Positions 17,899 through 27,136 are shown, counted from the first letter of the stretch. The stretch: DNA of 64,000 nt from SCTD01 sp963781675 (GCA_963781675.1 CAWAGF010000007.1:124001-188000), one strand, 5' to 3'. The notes: generated from the sequence alone by a model not told the origin. A program made the numbers and translations.

Positions 17899-19211
17899 GT
17901 CTCGACGGCCTGGCCGTCCTCCAGCCGGTCCGCGTCGCGCACCACGACCTGCTCGCCGCCCTCGAGGCCGCGCGTCACCTCGACCAGGTCCTCGCCCTGC
18001 GCGCCGACGGTCACCTCGACGCGCTGCGCCCTGCCGTCCTCGACGACGAACACGGCGTCCTTGCCCTCGTCGCGCACGACGGCGGCGCTCGGCACGGCCA
18101 GCACCTGCTGGGCGGTGCGCACCTGCAGGTCGACGATCGCGCTCATGCCGGGCTTCGGCTTGGGAGCGGGATCGCCGTCGGCCGTCTGGCCGCCCGCGAG
18201 GGTCAGCCGGACGCGGTACGTCACGCCGCCGCCGGCTGACGCGGTGGGCGTCACGTCGACCGCCGCGACTGTCGCGGGGTAGGTCGCGTCTGGGACCGCG
18301 TCGAGCTCGACGGTCGCGGACTGGCCGGCCTTCACGAGCAGCACGTCGGTCTCGTCCACCTCGGCGGTGACGGTCAGCCCGCCGATGTCGGTCACCGTGA
18401 GCAGCGTGGCGCCGCTGCTCACCTGCGCCCCCGCCGCCAGTCCGTCCGACTGCGTGCTGGAGCTGCTGCCGGTGGCGGGCACCTGCGCGGCGAGCTCCGG
18501 CGGCAGGCCGCCGAGCAGCCCGGCCAGGTCGCCCTGCGGCGCCTGCGCGGCCGCGCCGCCGAGCGTGACGACCCCGCCGATCGGGGCGCGCACGGTCAGC
18601 GCGTCGACCGTCGCCTGCGCCGCGGTCACGGCGACGCTCGCCTGCGCGCGCTGGCTGCCGGCGACCGCGGCCAGCGCGTCCTCCAGCCCCTGCGCACCGC
18701 TGTCGATCGAGGCGAGCGTGCGCCGGGCGGCGGCGGACGCGGCGCGGTACTGCTGCTCGGCCTGCGCCACCTGCTGCTCGGCCTGCCGCCGCTGCTCGGG
18801 GTCGCTGATCTGCCGGGCCGCCGCGCGCCCGGCGGCGAAGGACGCCGCGGCCGCCGCGTCGACGGCGTCCTGCAGCGGCCCGAGGTCGGCGCGCGGGACG
18901 TCGACCGCCCCGCTCGCGGCGGACGCCTGCGCGGCGCGAGCCTGCCGCAGCCGCTCCTGCGCGCTCTTGCTGGACAGCCGCACCAGCACCGCGCCGGGGG
19001 CGACGGTCGCGCCGTCCTGCACCAGCACCTGCTCGACCCTCGCGTCGGTCGGCGCGCTCACCGTCGCGCTGGCGCGCGCGCCGACGCTGCCGGGCGCGTC
19101 GACGGTCTCGGCGACGGTCCGGCGCTCGACCTCGGCGACCTGAACGACGGGGGTGCCGTCCCCGCTGCACCCGGCCGCGAGGACGGCCAGCAGGAGCAGG
19201 GCGCGCTTCAC
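17895..19211 (-). CDS. efflux periplasmic-adaptor-like lipoprotein (HlyD/MFP family)
   Basis: 438 residues with a lipoprotein signal (LLLAVLAAGC lipobox, Cys about residue 15). A lipoyl-like half-motif VLVQDGATVAPGAVLVRL is followed by a long alpha-helical hairpin (Ala/Gln/Arg-rich, about 75-195), the second lipoyl half VRAPIGGVVTL, and beta-barrel domains. First gene of the three-gene MacAB-like operon. In a Gram-positive cell such adaptors work at the outer face of the membrane, perhaps delivering substrates to the wall. GTG 19211 has GAGG just upstream. Confidence 0.88.
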
Positions 19212-19250
19212 CGCCTCAGCGTACGGAGCAGGCGCGCACCCTGCCTGCTG

Positions 19251-20057
19251 TCAGCCGCCGGCGGCCAGCTCGCGGGAGCGGTCCCGTGCCGCCTCGATCG
19301 CGGCGAGCAGCGCGGCCCGCACGCCGTGGTCCTCCATCGTGCGGATGGCCGCGATGGTCGTGCCCCCCGGGCTGGTGACCGCCTCGCGCAGCAGCACCGG
19401 GTGCTCGCCGGACTCGCGCAGCATCCGCGCGCTGCCGACCGCGGTCTGCACGATCAGCTCGGCGGCGACCGCGCGCGGCAGGCCGAGCAGGATGCCGGCG
19501 TCGATCATCGCCTCGACGAGGAAGAAGAAGTACGCCGGGCCGCTGCCGGACAGCGCGGTCACCGCGTCCTGCTGCGACTCCGGGACGCGCACGACCTTGC
19601 CCACCGGGCTGAGCAGGTCCTCGACCACCTGCAGGTGCTCCGGGCCCGCGTGCGAGCCGGGGCTGATCGCCGACATCGCCTCGTCGACGAAGACCGGCGT
19701 GTTCGTCATGACGCGCACGACGTGGGTGCCCTCGGGCAGCAGCTCCTCGACCAGCGCGGAGGTGATGCCGGCGGCCATGGACACGACGAGCGTGCCGGGC
19801 CGGACGTGCGGCGCGACGTCGGTCAGCAGCGCGCGCATGTCCTGCGGCTTCACGGCCAGCAGCACGACGTCGGCCTGCCCGGTGGCCTCCTCCGGCGACG
19901 GCGTGCGGACGCCGTACCGCTCGGCGATCTCGAGCGCGCGCTCCTGGTGCCGCTCCGCGGCGAGCACGTCGCCGGCAGGCAGGCCGCTGCGCAGCAGCCC
20001 GGACAGCAGCGCCTCGCCGAGCTTGCCGACGCCGAGCAGCGCGATGGTGGCGGTCAC
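19251..20057 (-). CDS. proC: pyrroline-5-carboxylate reductase
   Basis: Last step of proline synthesis: reduces 1-pyrroline-5-carboxylate with NAD(P)H. 268 residues with the Rossmann GVGKLGEALLSG, the substrate loop ALSGSGPAYFFFLVEAM and the C-terminal TSPGGTT motif. It lies 49 bp after the proline dehydrogenase gene on the same strand, so opposite halves of proline metabolism share an operon, an arrangement common in actinobacteria. Confidence 0.95.
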   Translation of the reverse strand: MTATIALLGVGKLGEALLSGLLRSGLPAGDVLAAERHQERALEIAERYGVRTPSPEEATGQADVVLLAVKPQDMRALLTDVAPHVRPGTLVVSMAAGITSALVEELLPEGTHVVRVMTNTPVFVDEAMSAISPGSHAGPEHLQVVEDLLSPVGKVVRVPESQQDAVTALSGSGPAYFFFLVEAMIDAGILLGLPRAVAAELIVQTAVGSARMLRESGEHPVLLREAVTSPGGTTIAAIRTMEDHGVRAALLAAIEAARDRSRELAAGG

Positions 20058-20106
20058 GCGGGGCCCCCGGCGCGTCGTGAGCGGAGCGAAGGACGTGCTG
20101 GGGTGC

Positions 20107-21027
20107 TCACGACTTGCTCGCCAGCGCGCGCAGGAAGAACACGAGGTTGGCCGGCCGCTCGGCGAGGCGTCGCATGAGGTAGCCGTACCACTCGTCGCCG
20201 TACGGCACGTAGACGCGGACGGTCTCGCCGGCGGCCGCGAGGCGCGCCTGCTCGTTCGGCCTGATGCCGTAGAGCATCTGGTACTCGTACGTCCCCGGCG
20301 CGCGGTCCTTGGCCAGCCGGCCCGCGGCCTCGACCATCTTCGGGTCGTGCGTGGCGACCATCGGGTAGCCCGGCCCGGCCATCAGCACCTCGAGGCAGCG
20401 GACGTACGCGCGGTCGACGTCCTCCGGCGACTGGTGCGCGACGCTCGGCGGCTCCTTGTAGGCGCCCTTGCACAGCCGCACCCGCGAGCCCTCGACGGCA
20501 AGCGCCCTGCAGTCGTCGACCGTGCGGTGCAGGTAGCTCTGCACGACCGCGCCGGTGCTCGGGAACTCCTGCCGCAGCGTGCGCAGCGTCTCGAGCGTCC
20601 GGTCGGTCGTGGTGTGGTCCTCCATGTCGAGGGTGACCGTCGTACCGGCTGCGTCGGCGGCCTCGCAGATCGTGCGGGCGCCCTCGAGCGCGAGCTGGTC
20701 GCTGAGGGTCTGCCCGACGGCGGAGAGCTTCACCGACACCTCGGTGCGGCCGTCGCCGGTGAGCCCGGCCTCGCGCAGGCGCTGCAGCAGCACGAGGTAC
20801 GCCTTCACCGTCGCGTCCGCCTGACCGGCGTCCAGGGTGTCCTCGCCGAGGTGGTCGAGGCTGACCGCGAGGCCCTTGCCGACCAGCTCGGTGCTGGCGC
20901 GCACGGCGTCGTCGACGCCCTCGCCCGCGACGAAGCGCCGGACCACGTTGCGGCTGATCGGGGCGCCGCCCACCAGCCGCTCGACGCGGGCGTTGCGGGA
21001 GGCAGCGAGGATGACGGACCGGAGCAT
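20107..21027 (-). CDS. monofunctional proline dehydrogenase (PRODH)
   Basis: Oxidises proline to pyrroline-5-carboxylate with FAD, feeding electrons to the quinone pool. 306 residues with the TIM-barrel PRODH blocks: LDMEDHTTTDRTL, QSYLHRT, RLCKGAYKEP, MVATHDPKMVE, EYQMLYGIRP and the terminal YVPYGDEWYGYLMRRLAERP that closes the active site. No aldehyde dehydrogenase domain follows, so it is the single-function type (PruB in mycobacteria). ATG 21027 lies 31 bp from the divergent monooxygenase start. Confidence 0.94.
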   Translation of the reverse strand: MLRSVILAASRNARVERLVGGAPISRNVVRRFVAGEGVDDAVRASTELVGKGLAVSLDHLGEDTLDAGQADATVKAYLVLLQRLREAGLTGDGRTEVSVKLSAVGQTLSDQLALEGARTICEAADAAGTTVTLDMEDHTTTDRTLETLRTLRQEFPSTGAVVQSYLHRTVDDCRALAVEGSRVRLCKGAYKEPPSVAHQSPEDVDRAYVRCLEVLMAGPGYPMVATHDPKMVEAAGRLAKDRAPGTYEYQMLYGIRPNEQARLAAAGETVRVYVPYGDEWYGYLMRRLAERPANLVFFLRALASKS

Positions 21028-21058
21028 GAGGTGGACGGTAGTGGCGAGGAGCGGACGC

Positions 21059-22123
21059 GTGCAGTCGTACGACGTGGTCGTCGTCGGCTGCGGGCCGGTC
21101 GGTGCGGTGCTCGCCGCGCGGCTGACCGCTGCCGGTGCGGACGTCCTCGTCGTGGAGCGCTCGTCGGAGGTGCACCCGCTGCCGCGGGCGGTCGCGGCGG
21201 ACGACGAGGTGCAGGAGCTGCTGTCGCGCGTGGCGCCGGACGCGATGGACGGTGCGGTGCTGGACGTGCCGGTGCGCTTCCTCGGGGCGCGCGGCCAGCA
21301 CGTCGGGTCGCTGCGCTTCCCCGCCGGCGTCGCAGGACGGCCGGGACTGGCGCTGTTCCACCAGCCGACGGTGGAGGCGCGCCTGCGGGCGCGGCTCGCC
21401 TGCGAGGTCCGGCTGGGCGTCGCGCTGGACGGCCTGGCGCAGGACGCGCTCGGGGTGTCGGTGCGGCTGGACGACGGCACCTCGGTCCGCAGCTCGTGGG
21501 TCGTGGGCTGCGACGGCGCGTCCTCCGCTGTCCGCCACGCCGCGGGGATCCGCTGGTCGGGGCGCGACCTGCGTCGCTGGCTGGTGGTCGACGTGGCCGG
21601 GCACGTCCCGGCGGAGGGCTTCACCTACCGCTGCGACCCGCGCCGGCCGTCGGTCGACATGCCGCTGCCGGGCGGGCACCGCTGGGAGTGGCTGCTCGAG
21701 GAGGGCGAGCCGGCCTTCGACCCGCGCCCGCTGCTGCCGGACGGTGTGGAGGTGCTGCGGGCGGTCGAGTACCGCTACGGCGCGCGGCACGCCGCCACGT
21801 GGCGTCGCGGGCGGGTGCTGCTCGCCGGCGACGCCGCCCACACGATGCCGCCGTTCGCCGGCCAGGGGCTGGGCGCAGGGGTGCGCGACGCGTGGGCGCT
21901 CGGGACGCTGCTGCCGGCCGGGCGCGTGGCGGAGTACGAGCCGCTGCGGCGCCCGCACGTCGCCGCGATGACCCGCCTGTCGCTGCTGCTCGGGCGGATC
22001 CTCGAGACCCGCTCCGTCGCGGCGGCCGGCGCGCGGGATGCCCTGCTGGCGCAGGCCTTCCGCTCGAGCTGGCTGCAGCGGGGCGGGCCGCGGAGCACCC
22101 GCAGCGGGGTGCTGGACCTCTGA
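21059..22123 (+). CDS. FAD-dependent monooxygenase (PheA/TfdB, PHBH fold)
   Basis: 354 residues with the three FAD/NADPH motifs of aromatic-ring hydroxylases: GxGxxG as VVGCGPVGAVLAARL, the DG motif VGCDGASSAVR and the GD motif LLAGDAAHTMPPFAGQG. It is about 150 residues shorter than multidomain phenol hydroxylases, so it lacks their C-terminal thioredoxin-like domain. GTG 21059 follows GAGGAGCG. No other aromatic-degradation gene is nearby, so the substrate is unknown. Confidence 0.86.
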   Translation: MQSYDVVVVGCGPVGAVLAARLTAAGADVLVVERSSEVHPLPRAVAADDEVQELLSRVAPDAMDGAVLDVPVRFLGARGQHVGSLRFPAGVAGRPGLALFHQPTVEARLRARLACEVRLGVALDGLAQDALGVSVRLDDGTSVRSSWVVGCDGASSAVRHAAGIRWSGRDLRRWLVVDVAGHVPAEGFTYRCDPRRPSVDMPLPGGHRWEWLLEEGEPAFDPRPLLPDGVEVLRAVEYRYGARHAATWRRGRVLLAGDAAHTMPPFAGQGLGAGVRDAWALGTLLPAGRVAEYEPLRRPHVAAMTRLSLLLGRILETRSVAAAGARDALLAQAFRSSWLQRGGPRSTRSGVLDL

Positions 22124-22292
22124 GCCCCAACGGCCGGCCGCACAGGGCGGATCGGGAGGGAGGGCGGCGCCACAGCAGGGACGAAGGCCGGTCCTCGCCC
22201 GCGGTCACGATGGGCTCGCCGATAGGCGAAAAGCGTTTGCTGTGAGGCACTTTCGTCCTTCACACCCCTTGCCGGACTGCGGCCGTGCGGGT

Positions 22293-22316
22293 AGTGTCGA
22301 ACACGTGTTCGACACT
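22293..22316 (+). promoter_or_regulatory. LexA operator (SOS box) within a 24-bp perfect palindrome
   Basis: AGTGTCGAACACGTG then the mirror half makes a perfect 24-bp palindrome whose core (22297-22312) is TCGAAC-ACGT-GTTCGA, the actinobacterial LexA consensus. The start codon of the DUF222/HNH gene (GTG 22305) lies inside it, so bound LexA would block both transcription and the start region. Confidence 0.88.
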
Positions 22317-23825
22317 GGTGGACGGGGTGGCGGAGACGCGGAGAGCGGCCCCGTCTCGACCCCAGCCCCGGCGGTCCCGGTGCCGGTCGAGCCTTCTGCC
22401 GAGATGGCCCGGCTGCGTGCGGCGCTGGCCACGCTGGCGGTGGTCGACCCGGTCGAGCTGCCGGCCGGGCTGGCGCTGGCCGACGCGCGCGAGCTGCTTG
22501 CGCTGCGGGCCCAGCTGGATGCGGTTCTGCTGCGCCGACTGGGTGATGTCGATGCGCGCAAGCTGCACCGGCTCGACGCCAGCCCGACCACGACGGCGTG
22601 GGTGCGGGCGCAGGACGGCGACGTCGACGTCGACGTGGTCACCCTGGCGCGCAGGCTGAACCGGCTCCCCGCCCTCGACGAGGCGATGCAGGACGGGTCG
22701 CTGAGCCGGGTGGCCGCCTGCCGGATCGCGACGGCGTTGACCAGGCTGCGGCCGCTGGTCGACCGGCCCGACGGGCTGATCGACGGCCAGCCGGGCGAGG
22801 AGACCGTCACCGCCGTCGTGCTCGACGGTGTGGCGGACCTGGTGTTCCAGGCGACGGGCGGCCTGGCCGACGACGACCCGCGGGTGGCCGAGCTGCGCGA
22901 CGCGCTGAGCGAGGTGTCGTGCTCGCCGACGAGCCAGCTGGCCCGGCTCGAGGCGGCGTTCATCCTGCTGGCCCTGCACCTGCCTGCCGGGCACCTGCCC
23001 GGAGCCCTGTCGATGCTGGTGGATGCGCTGCTGCCCATCGAGCTGGAGAAGCGGGCGGCGCGTTCTGCCGATCAGGCCCAGCTCGCACTCCGACCCAACG
23101 CCGACGGATCCGGCTGGCTGCTGCGCGGCGAGCTCGACCTGGAGACCGGCGAGCTCGCGCACACCCTCCTGACCGCCATGGCTGCGACCGACCCGGACAA
23201 CCCCCACGACACCAGCGCCATCGAGCAGCTGCGGGAGTCCGGGTGGGAGTTCGGCGACCCCCTCCCGGCCAGCCTGCCGAACCGCACCTGGGAACCGCCC
23301 CGGTCGCGCGGCCGCCGGCTGCACGACGCGCTCAGGCTCGCGCTACGCGAGATCCTGAACAGCGGACAGCTCGGCCAGCGGGACAAGGTCGCCCCCCACC
23401 TCGGCGTGCACACCGGCCTGAACACCCTCAACCGCGACCCCGGCGCCAGGCCCAGCGTCGGAGCCTCCGGGCTCGCGCTTCCGCTCAGCCTGGTCAAGAA
23501 GTGGTGGTGCGACGCCTACGTCACCCGCTACGTCCTCGGCCTCGGCCACCGGGTGCTCGAGACCAGCCACACCAGCCGGACGTTGAAAGCACATGAGCGC
23601 AGGATCAAGCACCTCGAGACGGGAGGCCAGTGCGAAGGCGCCGGCTGCACCCGCGGGCCAGGATGCCGGCTCATCCCCCACCACCCGGACGCCTGGGCAG
23701 CCTGCGGCACCACCACCCTCAGCGACACCGCCCTGCTCTGCGACACCGATCACGACGCCGTCCACCGCGGCCAGACCATCACCCTCAAGAACGGCCGCCG
23801 CCTCAACCAGCACGGCTGGGTCTGA
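22305..23825 (+). CDS. DUF222 / HNH endonuclease domain protein (13E12 repeat family), SOS-regulated
   Basis: 506 residues. DUF222 covers about residues 40-330, followed by a variable region and a C-terminal HNH nuclease module with Cys ligands (CEGAGC ... C ... LIPHHPDAWAACGTT ... LLCDTDHDAVHRG). The GTG at 22305 gives the start V-F-D that is typical of this family, because the family's start codon often lies in the LexA box. In Mycobacterium tuberculosis 13E12 genes are LexA targets. The family is widespread, multicopy and often mobile, and its role in damaged cells is unknown. The preceding 180 bp has no gene. Confidence 0.88.
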   Translation: MFDTGGRGGGDAESGPVSTPAPAVPVPVEPSAEMARLRAALATLAVVDPVELPAGLALADARELLALRAQLDAVLLRRLGDVDARKLHRLDASPTTTAWVRAQDGDVDVDVVTLARRLNRLPALDEAMQDGSLSRVAACRIATALTRLRPLVDRPDGLIDGQPGEETVTAVVLDGVADLVFQATGGLADDDPRVAELRDALSEVSCSPTSQLARLEAAFILLALHLPAGHLPGALSMLVDALLPIELEKRAARSADQAQLALRPNADGSGWLLRGELDLETGELAHTLLTAMAATDPDNPHDTSAIEQLRESGWEFGDPLPASLPNRTWEPPRSRGRRLHDALRLALREILNSGQLGQRDKVAPHLGVHTGLNTLNRDPGARPSVGASGLALPLSLVKKWWCDAYVTRYVLGLGHRVLETSHTSRTLKAHERRIKHLETGGQCEGAGCTRGPGCRLIPHHPDAWAACGTTTLSDTALLCDTDHDAVHRGQTITLKNGRRLNQHGWV

Positions 23826-24039
23826 CGCCGGAGAACCGCTCCTAGCGTCCGCCCTGTCTTGATCATCAGAAGCATCGGTCTCCTCAGCGCGTCGACCGGC
23901 GTCCTACGAGACCGAACCTTCTGTGGATCATGGGGACCTGCAGATCAGCGCTCCGAGGGCCCGCGCCAGAGGTGGAATCCTGCGGCGTTCGAGTGTGTCC
24001 GGTGCGTCAGTGCATCACCGCGCTCCCCGTACGAGGCCG

Positions 24040-24537
24040 CTACTCCCAGCCGCCCCGGGCGCGCAGCGCCTGCGACACCCGCTCGAAGCGGGCCCGGTCC
24101 AGCACAGCGCCCTCGCGCCGGATGCTGTCCTCGGCCAGCTCCAGCACGCGGTCCAGCCGCACGTAGCTGGGGCGACGCTCGCGGTCCCACTCGCCGGTGC
24201 CGATCGCGAGCCAGTTCGCGTCGTCCGCGCGGTGGCCCTTGCTGGACAGCATCAGCCCGAGGACAGTGCGTTCGTCACGCCGGCCGACGACGAGCACCGG
24301 CCGGTCCTTCACCACGTCGGGCTGGTCCTCGTAGGCGACCTCGGTCCAGACGATCTCGCCGGGATCGGCCGCGCCGTCGAGCCGCGGCGCGTACGACAGG
24401 GTCCGGCGCAGCCGGGCGACCGCGCGGCGCCTGCCGGTCGGGGCGGGGCCGCGCGGCCGGGTGCTCCGCTCGAGGTCGACGACGGACTGCACGACGTTGC
24501 GGAGCGCGGACCAGCGGGACACGCCGCGGGGCTTCAC
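24040..24537 (-). CDS. PemK/MazF-like protein
   Basis: 165 residues with a MazF/PemK-type SH3-barrel core in the C-terminal two thirds (GEIVWTEVAYED, KDRPVLVVGRRD, LGLMLSSKGHRADD, SYVRLDRVLEL). The N-terminal 45 residues are basic. Canonical MazF toxins are mRNA endonucleases with a small antitoxin upstream. Here the upstream gene is a hydrolase, linked by a GTGA overlap, and no antitoxin candidate is seen. Similar orphan proteins are common in actinobacteria and may not be toxins. GTG 24537 is the start. Confidence 0.8.
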   Translation of the reverse strand: MKPRGVSRWSALRNVVQSVVDLERSTRPRGPAPTGRRRAVARLRRTLSYAPRLDGAADPGEIVWTEVAYEDQPDVVKDRPVLVVGRRDERTVLGLMLSSKGHRADDANWLAIGTGEWDRERRPSYVRLDRVLELAEDSIRREGAVLDRARFERVSQALRARGGWE

Positions 24538-25304
24538 CGGTGCTGCTCGAGCCACTCGGCCGCGGCCAGCCACGCCTCGCTGGTCGGGTCGATCGGGTCG
24601 CGGTGCGCGCCTGCGGTCTCCACCAGCGGCACGCCGGTGGCCGCGGCGTACTCCCGCGAGCGCGCCACCGGGACGGTCTCGTCGGCGGTCGGGTGCACGA
24701 CCAGCGCCGGCACGGCGGGCGCACCCGCGCGCACCGGATCGGCCTGCGCCCAGCGCTCCGGGACCTCCGACGTGCTCCCACCCAGCAGCTGCTCGGCGTG
24801 CACGCGCGCCCGCTCCAGGTTCGTCACCGGTGCGAGCGCCACGACCGCGCGCGCCACGACCGCGGGCCCTGCACCGACGGCACCCTCGGGCAGCTGGGGC
24901 CGGCGCGCTGCCCACAGCGCGAGCTGCCCGCCGGCGGAGTGCCCGACCAGCACGACCCGCGACAGGTCCAGCGGGGCGTCGAGGGTCGCCAGCAGGTCGA
25001 TGCCCGCGGCGACGTCCTCGAAGGTCTGCGGCCAGCCGCCCCCACCACCGCGACGGCTGCCGAGCCGGCGGTACTCGAGGTTCCAGGCCGCCCACCCGCG
25101 GTCGGCCAGGTCGAGGGACAGCGGGCGCGTGACGAGCTTGCCGTACTGCGTCTGCCAGTAGCCGCCGTGCAGCACGACCGCCACCGGGTGCGGGCCGCTG
25201 CCCCTCGGCAGGTGCAGGTCGCCGACCTGGGACGGGTCGGTGCCGAACTCATGACCGGATCCCCTGTGCAGCAAGGAGAGCGCGATGCGGACCTCGAGCC
25301 TCAC
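24534..25304 (-). CDS. alpha/beta hydrolase (esterase/dienelactone-hydrolase-like)
   Basis: 256 residues. Oxyanion-hole HGGYW, nucleophile elbow GHSAGG, acid in HPTADETVPV and a His in GAHRDP near the C-terminus form a complete triad. The architecture resembles BD-FAE/kynurenine-formamidase-like esterases. The start is not certain: GTG 25304 overlaps the stop of a possible 29-codon ORF; family similarity begins only around residue 20. It is followed by the MazF-like gene in overlap. Confidence 0.85.
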   Translation of the reverse strand: MRLEVRIALSLLHRGSGHEFGTDPSQVGDLHLPRGSGPHPVAVVLHGGYWQTQYGKLVTRPLSLDLADRGWAAWNLEYRRLGSRRGGGGGWPQTFEDVAAGIDLLATLDAPLDLSRVVLVGHSAGGQLALWAARRPQLPEGAVGAGPAVVARAVVALAPVTNLERARVHAEQLLGGSTSEVPERWAQADPVRAGAPAVPALVVHPTADETVPVARSREYAAATGVPLVETAGAHRDPIDPTSEAWLAAAEWLEQHR

Positions 25305-25390
25305 AGGACCAGCCGCACGACGGCCCAGTCGCGCAGGGAGCCCGCGACGACGTCGCGCCAGCTCTGCGCGGTGACGGGCTCCAGCCTCAA
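25301..25390 (-). CDS. possible 29-residue microprotein between two hydrolase genes
   Basis: A TTG at 25390 overlaps the dehalogenase stop (TTGA), and the ORF's own TGA overlaps the GTG of the next gene (CTGTGAGG). The peptide is amphipathic with SWRDVVAGSLRDWAVVRLVL at its end. The perfect chain of stop-start overlaps is suggestive, but there is no homology evidence and the start is weak. It may simply be a re-initiation spacer. Confidence 0.2.
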   Translation of the reverse strand: MRLEPVTAQSWRDVVAGSLRDWAVVRLVL

Positions 25391-26274
25391 GCGCGCGCCC
25401 ACGCGGCGACGACCCGGGCGAGCTCCTCCCCGCGGTCCTCCTGCAGGAAGTGGCCGCCGCCCTCGATCGTCGTGTGCGGCTGCCCGGCCGTGCCGGGGAT
25501 CCGCTCCAGCAGCATCCGGTCGCCGCCGCCGGTGATGGGGTCCTTGTCGGAGAAGGCGCACAGGAAGGGCTTCTCCCATCGCGAGAGCACCTCCCACGCG
25601 GCCTGGTTGTCCGGCGTCGCCGGGTCCTCCAGCGTCTGCGGGATGAGGGACGGGAAGGCGCGCGCGCCCGCCTTGTAGGTCTGGTCCGGGAAGGGCGCGT
25701 CGTACGCCGCGGCGACGTCGTCGGGGAGCCCGTCGGCGCAGCCGCTCGTGACGAGGAAGCCGATCGGCAGGTCGGGCGTCTTCTGCACGAAGTCGTGGAA
25801 CAGCCACCACGCCTCCGGCAGCCGGCGCGTGCCGTCGGGCAGGCCGGTGTTCGCGGCGCAGACGCGCGCGAAGCGGTCCGGGCTCTCCGCGACCAGGCGC
25901 AGCCCGATCAGGCCGCCCCAGTCCTGGCAGAGCAGCGTCACGTCCTGCAGGTCGAGGGCGTCGAACAGCGCGCTGCGCATCCACTCGACGTGCCGCGCGT
26001 AGGTGTAGTCCTCGTCCCGCACGGGCTTGTCGGAGCGGCCGAAGCCGACGAGGTCCGGCGCCACGACGCGGAAGCCCGCGTCGACCAGGACGGGGACCAT
26101 CTTGCGGTAGAGGTAGGACCAGGTCGGCTCGCCGTGCAGGAGCAGCACGACAGGTCCGGTGCCCTCGTCGACGAGCCCGACCCGCAGGCCGTCGGAGGTC
26201 TGGACGTACGTCGGCGCGTACGGGAAGCCGGGCAGGTCGGTGAAGCGGTCGTCAGGGGTGCGCAGCGTCTCCAT
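25387..26274 (-). CDS. dhmA: haloalkane dehalogenase, DhmA-like
   Basis: 295 residues. Hydrolyses the carbon-halogen bond of haloalkanes via an Asp nucleophile. Visible: HGEPTW (oxyanion/halide side, 47-52), CQDWGGLIG with nucleophile Asp118 and halide-binding Trp119, FSDKDPITG as acid segment and GGGHFLQED with the catalytic His. The sequence tracks mycobacterial DhmA (Rv2296) almost block by block. ATG 26274 is supported by the METLRTPDDRF start. It lies 10 bp after the TIM-barrel gene, suggesting co-transcription, though a common pathway is not evident. Confidence 0.9.
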   Translation of the reverse strand: METLRTPDDRFTDLPGFPYAPTYVQTSDGLRVGLVDEGTGPVVLLLHGEPTWSYLYRKMVPVLVDAGFRVVAPDLVGFGRSDKPVRDEDYTYARHVEWMRSALFDALDLQDVTLLCQDWGGLIGLRLVAESPDRFARVCAANTGLPDGTRRLPEAWWLFHDFVQKTPDLPIGFLVTSGCADGLPDDVAAAYDAPFPDQTYKAGARAFPSLIPQTLEDPATPDNQAAWEVLSRWEKPFLCAFSDKDPITGGGDRMLLERIPGTAGQPHTTIEGGGHFLQEDRGEELARVVAAWARA

Positions 26275-26284
26275 CGGCGGATCT

Positions 26285-27124
26285 TCAGCGCTTGAAGGCG
26301 CTGGTGTCCACCTCGGCGGGTGCGGCCAGGTGCAGCCGGGTGAAGGCGAGCGCCTCCGCGAGGTCGGCCTCGCGCTCCGCGCGGTCGTCGCACTTGCGGG
26401 TGTTGATCTCCGCCACGACGAGCCCCTCGAAGCCCTGCACCGCCAGGCCCTCCAGCAGCTCGGCGCACGGCTGCGTCCCGCGCCCGGGGACCAGGTGCTC
26501 GTCGCGGGCGGTGCCGTTGCCGTCGGCGATGTGCACGTGCGAGAGCCGGTCACCCATCAGCGCCGCCATCTCGAGGGCGTCGCTCTGCGACACCGAGGTG
26601 TGCGACAGGTCGAGGGTGAAGTCCGGGAAGTCCTCGGTGGTCGGGTTCCAGTCCGGGGCGTACGGCACGACCTCGCGGCCGCGGGCGCGCAGCGGGAACA
26701 TGTTCTCCACCGCGAAGCGCACATCGGTCTCGTCCGCCATCTGCTGGATGCCGCCGAGGAACTGCCGGGCGTACTCCCGCTGCCAGCGGAAGGGCGGGTG
26801 CACGACCACGGTCTCGGCGCCGCACTCCTCCGCGGCGTCCTTGGCCCGCACCAGCTTGGCCCACGGGTCGGTGCCCCAGACCCGCTGCGTGATGACCAGG
26901 CACGGCGCGTGCAGCGCGAGGATCGGGATCTGGTGGTAGTCCGACAGCCGGCGCAGGGCGGTGATGTCCTGGCTCACCGGGTCGGTCCAGACCATGACCT
27001 CGACGCCGTCGTAGCCCAGCCTCGCCGCGATCTCGAAGGCGTTGGCCGTCGACTCGGGGTAGACGCTCGCCGTCGCGAGCCCCACGCGGGCCGTCGGCAC
27101 GCGGACGGGCCCAGGAAGCGTCAT
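26285..27124 (-). CDS. sugar phosphate isomerase/epimerase family TIM-barrel protein
   Basis: 279 residues of the AP-endonuclease-2-like barrel (IolE/hydroxypyruvate-isomerase superfamily). Metal-site segments are seen: VVHPPF (His), AVENMFP (Glu), FTLDLSHTS (Asp/His), SHVHIADGNG (His) and VVAEINTR (Glu). The exact sugar substrate cannot be given. It lies 12 bp after the Ppx/GppA gene and upstream of the dehalogenase; all three are on the minus strand. Confidence 0.85.
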   Translation of the reverse strand: MTLPGPVRVPTARVGLATASVYPESTANAFEIAARLGYDGVEVMVWTDPVSQDITALRRLSDYHQIPILALHAPCLVITQRVWGTDPWAKLVRAKDAAEECGAETVVVHPPFRWQREYARQFLGGIQQMADETDVRFAVENMFPLRARGREVVPYAPDWNPTTEDFPDFTLDLSHTSVSQSDALEMAALMGDRLSHVHIADGNGTARDEHLVPGRGTQPCAELLEGLAVQGFEGLVVAEINTRKCDDRAEREADLAEALAFTRLHLAAPAEVDTSAFKR

Positions 27125-27136
27125 GACCCCTCCAGG

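Noticed and set aside
22215..22222. GCCGATAG upstream of the DUF222 gene as a WhiG -10 element
   Set aside because: No TAAA-like element at the proper distance; the LexA box explains regulation better.
19153..22245. 1030-codon plus-strand frame across proC, PRODH and the monooxygenase
   Set aside because: Composition artefact; both strands already carry recognised genes in other frames.
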